Shown here one piece after another: positions 1-6,305 of a DNA stretch of 6,915 nucleotides. The position numbers and the translations under genes are program-made. A model generated the notes under the pieces. The model was not told the DNA's origin and did not search any database. It was given only the letters and a program-made list of their open reading frames with translations. Origin of the DNA: an uncultured Aquimonas sp. (GTDB taxonomy: Bacteria > Pseudomonadota > Gammaproteobacteria > Xanthomonadales > Xanthomonadaceae); NCBI GenBank assembly GCA_946481615.1, contig CAMLOR010000181.1:1-6915 (forward strand), written 5' to 3'. Each line of letters begins with the position of its first letter. Within the stretch, counting starts at the first letter, position 1.

Positions 1-568
1 TGTCGAAGGCGTTGTACTTGTGCGACGACACCGTCTTGTCGCTCAGGCTCAGGCGTTCGGCGATCTCGAACACGCGATAGCCCTGCATGAGCATCAGCAG
101 CGTCTCGAACTCACGCGAGGTGAGCTGATCGAACGGCGACTGGCCGGCGTTGCCGAGACTGTCGAGCGCCAGATGCTGCGCCACGCTGCCGCCGAGATAG
201 CGCTGCCCCTGCGCCACGCTGCGGATGGCGCGCAGCATCTCGCTGGGCGCGGAACCCTTGCACAGATAACCGTAGGCGCCCGCCTCCATCAGCTTGCGCG
301 GCAGCGGACCCTCGGGCTGCGCCGACAACACGATCACGCGCGTGCCGATGTCGAGCTGCACGACGCGCTCGGTGACCTCGAGCCCGCTGATGCCCGGCAG
401 GTAGAGATCGCACAGCAACACATGCGGCCGCAGCCGGCGTATTTGCGCCAGCGCTTCTTCGCCGTTGCCGCAATCCCCCACCACCTCGATATCCTTCTCG
501 CGCCCGAGGATGAAGCGGAACCCGGTGCGCGTGAGCTCGTGGTCGTCCAGCAGGAACAGATCGATCAT
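1..568 (-). CDS. UvrY/GacA-like response regulator, C-terminus cut by window edge
   Basis: This is a NarL/FixJ-class two-component regulator: an N-terminal receiver domain is phosphorylated by a sensor kinase and a C-terminal LuxR-type helix-turn-helix binds DNA. 189 residues are visible. The receiver (about 1-120) shows acidic residues D8/D9, the phospho-acceptor D54 in CDLYLPG, S82, and K104 in GYLCKG. The stretches DDHELTRTG (8-16), GPLPRKLMEAGA (87-98) and AIRSVAQGQRY (114-124) closely resemble E. coli UvrY and Pseudomonas GacA. The helix-turn-helix begins near 146 (LTSREFETLLM) and runs through SLSDKTVSSHKY. Known UvrY/GacA proteins drive small RNAs that titrate CsrA/RsmA; that role is inferred here. 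The start is an ATG preceded by AGGGGAG at 5 bases. About 25-30 residues are probably missing. In many gammaproteobacteria uvrC follows this gene, so it may lie just outside the left edge. Confidence 0.9.
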   Translation of the reverse strand, partial: MIDLFLLDDHELTRTGFRFILGREKDIEVVGDCGNGEEALAQIRRLRPHVLLCDLYLPGISGLEVTERVVQLDIGTRVIVLSAQPEGPLPRKLMEAGAYGYLCKGSAPSEMLRAIRSVAQGQRYLGGSVAQHLALDSLGNAGQSPFDQLTSREFETLLMLMQGYRVFEIAERLSLSDKTVSSHKYNAFD

Positions 569-585
569 GCGTTCTCCCCTTGAGT

Positions 586-591
586 TATTCT
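586..591 (+). promoter_or_regulatory. Possible -10 element of the tRNA-Ser gene
   Basis: TATTCT matches the sigma70 -10 consensus at four of six positions and ends 12 bases before the mature tRNA. A GC-rich stretch (CGCCCC) follows where a stringent-control discriminator would lie in stable RNA promoters. No recognisable -35 is present 16-18 bases upstream; that region is the start codon area of the divergent response regulator. This is a weak call. Confidence 0.25.
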
Positions 592-603
592 TTCGCCCCC
601 AAC

Positions 604-693
604 GGAGAGATGGCCGAGCGGTTTAAGGCACCGGTCTTGAAAACCGGCGTGGCAGCGATGCCACCGTGGGTTCGAATCCCACTCTCTCCGCCA
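604..693 (+). tRNA. tRNA-Ser (anticodon UGA)
   Basis: This is a complete class II tRNA that reads UCA and, by wobble, other UCN serine codons. The acceptor stem pairs 604-610 (GGAGAGA) with 683-689 (TCTCTCC). The discriminator is G690, as expected for serine, and CCA is encoded at 691-693. The anticodon stem is 631-635/643-647 around a seven-base loop with anticodon TGA at 638-640. The long variable arm that seryl-tRNA synthetase recognises is 649-664 (GTGGCA, loop GCGA, TGCCAC). The T arm is GTGGG, TTCGAAT, CCCAC at 666-682. The cognate synthetase gene serS is about 3.4 kb to the right. The gene stands alone; no further tRNA and no clear T-tailed terminator follow it. Confidence 0.97.
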
Positions 694-874
694 ACTCCAG
701 ACGCGTCGCTGCACGGCCCCCGGCCGCCGCCTGCGGCACGAAAGCAAGTCCTTCGCTTCGCGTGGAATCGCATCAGCGATGAACGTTCCCGCGGTGCATT
801 CGCGATTGTCGGCGGCGCGCGTGCTTGCCCGACGCGGCGCGAGGCACGCGCGCATGCGGAGGTTCGACGCGCGC

Positions 875-1375
875 TCAGCGCCCGCGTCGGTCGGGTCGGG
901 ATTCGAGGTAGCCGGCGAGATTCGCCAGGCTCGAACGCATGCCGGCGTCGTGGTCCGTTGCAGAGATGGCTGCCGGGACGTTCCGGCAGGTGATCCGCAC
1001 TCGCGTGCCCTCTGCTTCGGGCAGCAGATCCCACGTCATGTCCATGGGCTCGTCGTAGGCCGGATCGGGCGAGTCGAAGCAGACCTCCTGCACCAGCCGG
1101 CGGTCCTGTTCGAGTGCGGTGAAGCGCACGTTGACGACATCCGTTCGCTCGGAGGTCTTGCCGCGCGCGGCCTGCGGATCGGCGTACGTGAGCGTCATCC
1201 GATAGCCGCCGCCGACGCGGGCGTCGAAGCCATCGATGCGGGCCGTCATGCCCTCCGGCGGAAGCCAGCGCAACAGGCTCTCGCGATCCAGCAGCGCTTC
1301 GTACACGCGCGCGGCAGATGCCTGCACGACGAGCGATGCCGTGTCCACCCGGTTCGGATCACGCCTTGCACCCAT
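875..1375 (-). CDS. SRPBCC/AHSA1-domain protein
   Basis: The predicted product is a 166-residue cytoplasmic protein with one START/Bet v 1-like (SRPBCC) domain of the AHSA1 type. Such domains form a hydrophobic cavity; most bacterial members have no assigned ligand, so no function is claimed. Family hallmarks are the N-terminal strand SLVVQASAARVYEALLD (14-30), the RWLPPEGM segment (36-43), the GGGYRMTLTY strand (55-64), the central DVVNVRFTALEQDRRLV (79-95) and the C-terminal helix HDAGMRSSLANLAGYL (142-157) with the typical spaced leucines. Length is normal. The ATG at 1375 is the earliest possible start because an in-frame TAG lies two codons upstream. Its own ribosome site is poor (AGG close by only), whereas a better-placed SD sits before a short reading frame upstream at 1414. 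The gene lies 88 bases downstream of the lipoprotein gene on the same strand and may be co-transcribed. Confidence 0.88.
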   Translation of the reverse strand: MGARRDPNRVDTASLVVQASAARVYEALLDRESLLRWLPPEGMTARIDGFDARVGGGYRMTLTYADPQAARGKTSERTDVVNVRFTALEQDRRLVQEVCFDSPDPAYDEPMDMTWDLLPEAEGTRVRITCRNVPAAISATDHDAGMRSSLANLAGYLESRPDRRGR

Positions 1376-1378
1376 GGC

Positions 1379-1414
1379 CTATCTGCGCTGTCGACTCCGC
1401 AAAGGATCGCCCAT
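1379..1414 (-). CDS. Possible 11-codon leader minicistron before the SRPBCC gene
   Basis: On the minus strand GAGGAG (1423-1418) lies three bases before an ATG at 1414. That ATG opens the frame MGDPLRSRQRR and ends at TAG (1381-1379). One codon later, in the same frame, comes the ATG of the SRPBCC gene. The arrangement could be a translated leader feeding ribosomes to the next start by reinitiation, a nonsense mutation in an originally longer N-terminus, or chance. The SRPBCC domain is complete without it, which argues against a lost N-terminus. Confidence 0.25.
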   Translation of the reverse strand: MGDPLRSRQRR

Positions 1415-1422
1415 GATCTCCT

Positions 1423-1449
1423 CGGCGGCGCCGGAAACCGGCACCGCCG
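1423..1449 (-). other. GC-rich hairpin between lipoprotein and SRPBCC genes
   Basis: CGGCGG-C-GCCGG, loop AAA, CCGGC-A-CCGCCG forms a stem of eleven pairs with one mismatch. It begins 14 bases after the lipoprotein stop and ends at the first base of the GAGGAG ribosome site of the short leader frame. No T-tract follows, so it is not a canonical intrinsic terminator. It could stabilise the upstream mRNA end or modulate translation of what follows. Confidence 0.4.
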
Positions 1450-1463
1450 AACATCATGCGCCA

Positions 1464-2171
1464 TCAGCCCTGGAGCGCACCCAGTCGCAAGGCAAGCGCT
1501 TCGGCGCGCAGCTTCGCCAGTTCCGCTTCGCGCGCCTTGAACGGTTCGACCACGTCCGCCGGCAGGCGCTCGTGCGGAGCGGCCCAGGCGGCGCGCATCT
1601 GCGCGATGCTTTCTTCGTGCTGCTTGCGCTGTTCTTCGGTGAAGCCGGAGATGTCGGCGGCTTCGGCCGCGTCGAGTTGCGGCTTCATCGCCGCGCCCAT
1701 CTCGACGGCCGACAGCACTTCGTCGATCCCGTCCTTGATCGCGGCGTAACGCGCGGCGTCGAGGCCCGCGGCTTCGGCACCTGCGTCGCGCACTTCGGCG
1801 CCGCCCAATGCCGCGAGCGCGGCGATTTCGCCAGCCTCGTCCTTGGCGGCGCGCGCTTTCGCGAGGGCCTCGGCGTGCCCTTTCAGCAATTCGATTTCCC
1901 GGCTCACGCCTCTGACGTAGGCGTCGAGATCGCCGACAGCGAGCGGTGCCGCCGGATCGGGACCGGCCGCGGCCGCCGGCACGCCACCGTCGTCGGCAAC
2001 GGCATCGGCCACGGGATCGGCGGCGGGCGCCTCGGACGCCGTCTCAGCGGGCGTGGCGGTTGGTGTTTCGTCCGCGGCCTGTGCTGCAGGATCGAGGGGA
2101 GCTTCCTCGCGCCCGCAGGCAGCGAGCAGCAAGGCAAACGCGACGGCAGCGGTGCGGATCGGGAATTTCAC
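1464..2171 (-). CDS. Predicted lipoprotein, Ala/Pro-rich, function unknown
   Basis: The predicted product is 235 residues. Starting at the GTG (2171) it has a textbook lipoprotein signal: basic K2 and R6, a hydrophobic stretch (about 8-16), then the lipobox LAAC with C19 as the lipidated residue. Positions +2 and +3 are G and R, not aspartate, so outer-membrane sorting by Lol is expected. Residues about 23-77 are a low-complexity Ala/Pro/Asp/Glu linker. Residues about 80-235 are rich in Ala, Glu and Lys with few aromatics and look mostly helical, perhaps coiled-coil. I recognise no family. The GTG is chosen because AAGGAG lies seven bases upstream; starting at the ATG at 2252 would bury the signal peptide behind 27 hydrophilic residues. 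The gene lies 114 bases downstream of the LysR gene on the same strand. Confidence 0.75.
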   Translation of the reverse strand: MKFPIRTAAVAFALLLAACGREEAPLDPAAQAADETPTATPAETASEAPAADPVADAVADDGGVPAAAAGPDPAAPLAVGDLDAYVRGVSREIELLKGHAEALAKARAAKDEAGEIAALAALGGAEVRDAGAEAAGLDAARYAAIKDGIDEVLSAVEMGAAMKPQLDAAEAADISGFTEEQRKQHEESIAQMRAAWAAPHERLPADVVEPFKAREAELAKLRAEALALRLGALQG

Positions 2172-2178
2172 GGTGTCG

Positions 2179-2184
2179 CTCCTT
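2179..2184 (-). promoter_or_regulatory. Ribosome binding site fixing the GTG start of the lipoprotein
   Basis: AAGGAG on the minus strand ends seven bases before the GTG at 2171. It decides the start over two in-frame upstream ATG codons (2252 and 2222), which would add a hydrophilic extension in front of the signal peptide. Confidence 0.7.
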
Positions 2185-2285
2185 GAAGTGGGATCGTGCG
2201 TGCGCAAGCGGGTGTGCGCCATCTCCTCGGCGCGCTGCGCACAGTTGCCCATGATGCCATCGGCGATACCGAAGGCGCGCCCCCA

Positions 2286-3233
2286 CTAAGGCTGCGCCAC
2301 GCATTCACCGGTACAGCCCAGGCGCGCCAGTTCTATCTGCGGCGGCAAACGCTCGATCAGGAAATCGATCAACGCGCGCACCGCCGGCAGCACGCCGCGG
2401 CGCGAGGGATAGACGAGGTGGCACACGCCCATCGGCAACCGCCAGTCGGGCAGCACGACGTGCAGCGCGCCCTGCTCCACCGCGCGGCCGCACACGATCT
2501 CCGGCAGCAGCGCGATGCCCTGCCCGAGGAAGGCCGCGCCCTGCAGCAGCGCGAAGTCGGACGCCATCACCCGCGGCCGGCCCAGCGCGACGCGTTCGAC
2601 GCGGTTTTCCGGCCCGTGCAGTTCCCACACCTGCCGATTGAGGTCTTCGCTGAAGTTGAGCGTGGCGTGCGCCGCGAGATCCTGCGGCTCGCGCAGCGGC
2701 GGCGCATGCGCGAGATAGGCGGGACTGGCCACCAGCAGTTCCTGCACGTCGCCGAGCTTGCGCATCACCAGCGAGCCGTCGTCGTCGAGTTTCGAGCGCA
2801 CGCGCAGGGCGAGATCGACGCCTTCCTCGATCAGATCGACGCGGCGATTGCCCACCATCACCTGCACCTGCACCAACGGATGTTTCTCGAGGAATTCGGG
2901 CAGCAGCGGCGCCATCTGCATCTGCGCGAAGGCCACCGGGCAGGCGAAGCGCACCAGCCCGCGCGGCTGCGCGCTCAGCCGCGCGACGGTTTCGCGCGCG
3001 GCGCGCGCCTCGTCGAGCATGGCGCGCGCGTGGCGGTAGACGTCCTGCCCGACGTCGGTCACCGAGAAGTGCCGCGTCGAGCGCTGCAGCAGCCGCACGC
3101 CCAGATCGCTCTCCAGCGCCGCGACGCGCCGGCTCAGGCGCGACTTGGGCACCCCCAGCGCGCGTTCGGCGGCGGCGAAACCGCCCTGCTCCACCACGCC
3201 GGCGAACAGGGCGAGGTCGTCGAGCTCGGCCAT
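2286..3233 (-). CDS. LysR-family transcriptional regulator
   Basis: The predicted product is 315 residues, slightly longer than the usual 290-310. The winged helix-turn-helix occupies about 1-60: LDDLALFAGVVEQGGFAAAE, then VPKSRLSRRVAALESDLGVRLLQRSTR in two adjoining pieces, the standard LTTR DNA-recognition and wing region. A linker helix follows (about 62-88), then the periplasmic-binding-protein-like effector domain (about 90-300), with recognisable elements such as LPEFLEKHPLVQVQV and DLIEEGVDLALRV. The sequence belongs to the broad LTTR group often paired with oxidoreductase genes; the effector cannot be read from sequence. The ATG at 3233 has AGGAGA six bases upstream. The gene is divergent from azoR across 96 bases containing a perfect dyad, the usual layout when an LTTR controls its neighbour and itself. 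That regulation is inferred. Confidence 0.93.
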   Translation of the reverse strand: MAELDDLALFAGVVEQGGFAAAERALGVPKSRLSRRVAALESDLGVRLLQRSTRHFSVTDVGQDVYRHARAMLDEARAARETVARLSAQPRGLVRFACPVAFAQMQMAPLLPEFLEKHPLVQVQVMVGNRRVDLIEEGVDLALRVRSKLDDDGSLVMRKLGDVQELLVASPAYLAHAPPLREPQDLAAHATLNFSEDLNRQVWELHGPENRVERVALGRPRVMASDFALLQGAAFLGQGIALLPEIVCGRAVEQGALHVVLPDWRLPMGVCHLVYPSRRGVLPAVRALIDFLIERLPPQIELARLGCTGECVAQP

Positions 3234-3244
3234 GATTGTTCTCC

Positions 3245-3267
3245 TGATGCAACGATGAGTCGCATCA
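3245..3267. promoter_or_regulatory. Candidate LysR operator in the lysR-azoR gap
   Basis: TGATGC (3245-3250) and GCATCA (3262-3267) form a perfect 6-base inverted repeat separated by 11 bases, in the shared regulatory gap of the divergent pair. LTTR sites are interrupted dyads of about this size, but the classic inner T-N11-A is C-N11-G here, so it is not a strict match. The TGCAAC overlapping the left arm (3248-3253) recurs at 3288-3293, forty bases away, which could mark a second, weaker site. Confidence 0.5.
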
Positions 3268-3292
3268 GACCCGATTTATCGCACCTCTGCAA
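3264..3292 (-). promoter_or_regulatory. Possible lysR promoter
   Basis: On the minus strand TTGCAG (3292-3287) and TCTGAT (3269-3264) are separated by 17 bases. The -10 matches consensus at four of six positions; the -35 matches only in its TTG. The -10 overlaps the right arm of the dyad, which would suit autorepression. No convincing azoR promoter was found on the plus strand. Confidence 0.25.
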
Positions 3293-3329
3293 CACCGGAT
3301 GATGGCGTCCAACCCAACGGGAGAACGCC

Positions 3330-3911
3330 ATGAAACTGCTGAAGATCGATTCGAGCGCGCTGGGCGGCAACTCGGCCACCCGCGAACTCACCAAGGCCCT
3401 GGCCGCGCGCTGGCTGCACGATCGCCCCAATGCGGAACTGGCCGTGCGCGACCTCGACGCCGCCCCGGTGCCTCATCTCACCCACGCCACGATTTCCGGC
3501 CAGGACGCCGCCTCGCAGACGCTCGGCTCCGAGGTGATGGAGGAATTCCTGACGGCCGACGTGATCATCCTGGGCGCGCCGATGTACAACTTCGGCATTC
3601 CCTCCACGCTGAAGGCCTGGATCGACCGCATCGCGGTAGCCGGCAAGACCTTCCGCTACACCGCCAACGGTCCCGAGGGCCTGGTGAAGGGCAAGAAGAT
3701 CATCGTGGCGAGCGCGCGCGGCAGCGCTCTTGGCAACGACAGCCCGGCGGACTTCCAGGAAGCCTACCTGCGCCACCTGTTCGGATTCCTCGGCGTCACC
3801 GACATCGAATTCGTGCGCGCCGAAGGCGTGGGCCTGTCGCCCGAGCACCGTGCAGCCAGTCTGAAGGCCGCGCTTGCGCAGATCGGCGCGCCGGTGCCGC
3901 TCGCCGCGTGA
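3330..3911 (+). CDS. azoR: FMN-dependent NADH-azoreductase / quinone reductase
   Basis: The 193-residue product is a flavodoxin-fold enzyme of the AzoR (AcpD) family. Family members form homodimers that use FMN and NADH to reduce azo compounds and quinones by two electrons, protecting the cell from quinone and thiol stress; they act in the cytoplasm. E. coli AzoR is about 200 residues. The N-terminal phosphate-binding region is SSALGGNSAT (8-17). APMYNFGIP (83-91) contains the FMN-contacting MYNF. TFRYTANGPEGLV (107-119) is almost identical to E. coli, and SARGS (128-132) replaces the usual SRGG. The C-terminal GFLGVTDIEFVRAEG is also typical. The ATG has GGGAGA five bases upstream. The divergent LysR gene is its likely regulator. 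Physiological substrate is not deducible from sequence. Confidence 0.93.
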   Translation: MKLLKIDSSALGGNSATRELTKALAARWLHDRPNAELAVRDLDAAPVPHLTHATISGQDAASQTLGSEVMEEFLTADVIILGAPMYNFGIPSTLKAWIDRIAVAGKTFRYTANGPEGLVKGKKIIVASARGSALGNDSPADFQEAYLRHLFGFLGVTDIEFVRAEGVGLSPEHRAASLKAALAQIGAPVPLAA

Positions 3912-3962
3912 CTCCGCTCTTTTCGCGGTGAGTTCGCTCCGACTGGCGACGTGAACCTCAAC

Positions 3963-4026
3963 CGTTCGGGGTGAGTCTGTCGAACCCGTGCCTCGACACA
4001 TGGGATTCGACAACCTCGCCCGAACG
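3963..4026. repeat. REP-like imperfect palindrome between azoR and serS
   Basis: Two 25-base arms at 3963-3987 and 4002-4026 face each other around a 14-base centre. The left arm starts CGTTCGGG and contains GAG and TGTCGAA then CCC. The reverse complement of the right arm has the same blocks in the same order, with one one-base gap and a few substitutions. The pattern resembles dispersed palindromic repeats containing TTCGGGCTGAGCCTGTCGAA that I recall from many GC-rich proteobacterial genomes; that link is from memory and this copy appears degenerate. It sits in the gap between two convergent genes, a typical REP location, and its RNA could fold on either strand and act as a bidirectional transcript end. 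Only one copy is in the window. Confidence 0.6.
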
Positions 4027-4063
4027 ATGGCCGCGAGACCGCAACCTGCGCGACCCCGCGAAA

Positions 4064-5819
<1,756 letters not shown>

Positions 5820-5852
5820 CGAACGATCTCCCCAAGAAATGGATGGCATCGC

Positions 5853-5871
5853 GCGGCGCAACCCGCGCCGC
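5853..5871 (-). other. Hairpin between crcB and the DUF805 gene
   Basis: A perfect 7-base stem, GCGGCGC and GCGCCGC, encloses a five-base loop midway between crcB and the next start codon. Downstream on the minus strand the sequence is GCGATGCC and then only scattered T residues. It could pause or weakly terminate transcription from rarA-crcB, but it is not a canonical terminator. Confidence 0.35.
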
Positions 5872-5903
5872 ACGATGGTACCCAAACGCAGGGAGCGCGG
5901 ATA

Positions 5904-6305
5904 TCAGGACGCGGAGCGCAAGACATCCGCGAGGCGCAGGCCAGCCCAGAGCAAGGCGAGGCCGCCGACCAGACTGACGGCCAGATAGATGCCGCCCCAG
6001 TGCGGCCCGTTGCCGCGCTGCAACAACCACAGTTCGACCATCAGCGCCGAATAGGTCGTCAATCCGCCGAGGACGCCCACCATCAGGAACGCGCGCCACA
6101 GCAAGGCGGAGGCCCCGCGGCCCTCAAGCCATGCCAGCAGGAACCCGGCGAGGAAGCTGCCCAGCAGGTTCACCGTCAGCGTGCCCCACGGAAAGTCGGA
6201 GGCTGCATGGCGCGTCATCCAGCCCGAGATGACGAACCGGCCGGCCGCACCGATGGCGCCGCCCGCGGCGACCATACCGAGCTGCTGCCACCAGATCGGT
6301 GTCAT
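5904..6305 (-). CDS. crcB: Fluoride ion channel CrcB (Fluc family)
   Basis: The 133-residue product belongs to the Fluc family of small four-helix membrane proteins that assemble as antiparallel dimers and let fluoride leave the cytoplasm. GGAIGAAGRF (15-24) is the helix 1 signature. WGTLTVNLLGSF (40-51) contains the conserved pore asparagine N46. GVLGGLTTYSALMVE (77-91) is the helix 3 break region. Four hydrophobic spans fit about 9-28, 42-60, 70-95 and 103-123. Oddity: the family usually reads TTFSTF here, with two pore phenylalanines; this protein has Y85 and L88, and A87 for threonine. The start at 6305 overlaps the rarA stop by ATGA, with GGGGAGG just upstream, so translation is probably coupled. 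No fluoride riboswitch can precede it directly, because the sequence upstream is rarA coding sequence. Confidence 0.93.
   Translation of the reverse strand: MTPIWWQQLGMVAAGGAIGAAGRFVISGWMTRHAASDFPWGTLTVNLLGSFLAGFLLAWLEGRGASALLWRAFLMVGVLGGLTTYSALMVELWLLQRGNGPHWGGIYLAVSLVGGLALLWAGLRLADVLRSAS

Noticed and set aside
604..693. tRNA-Ser as an attachment site for an integrated element.
   Set aside because: No copy of the tRNA 3' end elsewhere in the window, no integrase, and the neighbours look like ordinary chromosome.
580..993. Plus-strand frame containing MAERFKAPVLKTG and WVRIPLSPP.
   Set aside because: This is the tRNA-Ser gene read as protein, a well-known false peptide in databases; the rest is antisense to the SRPBCC gene.
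585..1034. Minus-strand frames with SGIRTHGGIAATPVFKTG or WDSNPRWHRCHAG.
   Set aside because: These are also translations of the tRNA, on the opposite strand, with no SD or family resemblance beyond the known artefact.
1416..2231. The 11-base ATCTCCTCGGC at both 1416-1426 and 2221-2231.
   Set aside because: It contains SD-like sequence and extends no further; probably coincidental rather than a duplication.
2213..2243. TGTGCGC and GCGCACA inverted repeat upstream of the lipoprotein.
   Set aside because: Seven GC-rich bases with a 17-base spacer are expected by chance in this composition.
2256..2276. Imperfect hairpin (GCC-A-TCGG, loop, CCGA-A-GGC) after the LysR stop as a terminator.
   Set aside because: Stem interrupted by a mismatch and no T-tract on the minus strand.
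2196..3302. Long 368-codon plus-strand frame over the LysR gene.
   Set aside because: It is a His/Arg/Gln-rich shadow typical of GC-rich DNA, fully antisense to a well-conserved regulator.
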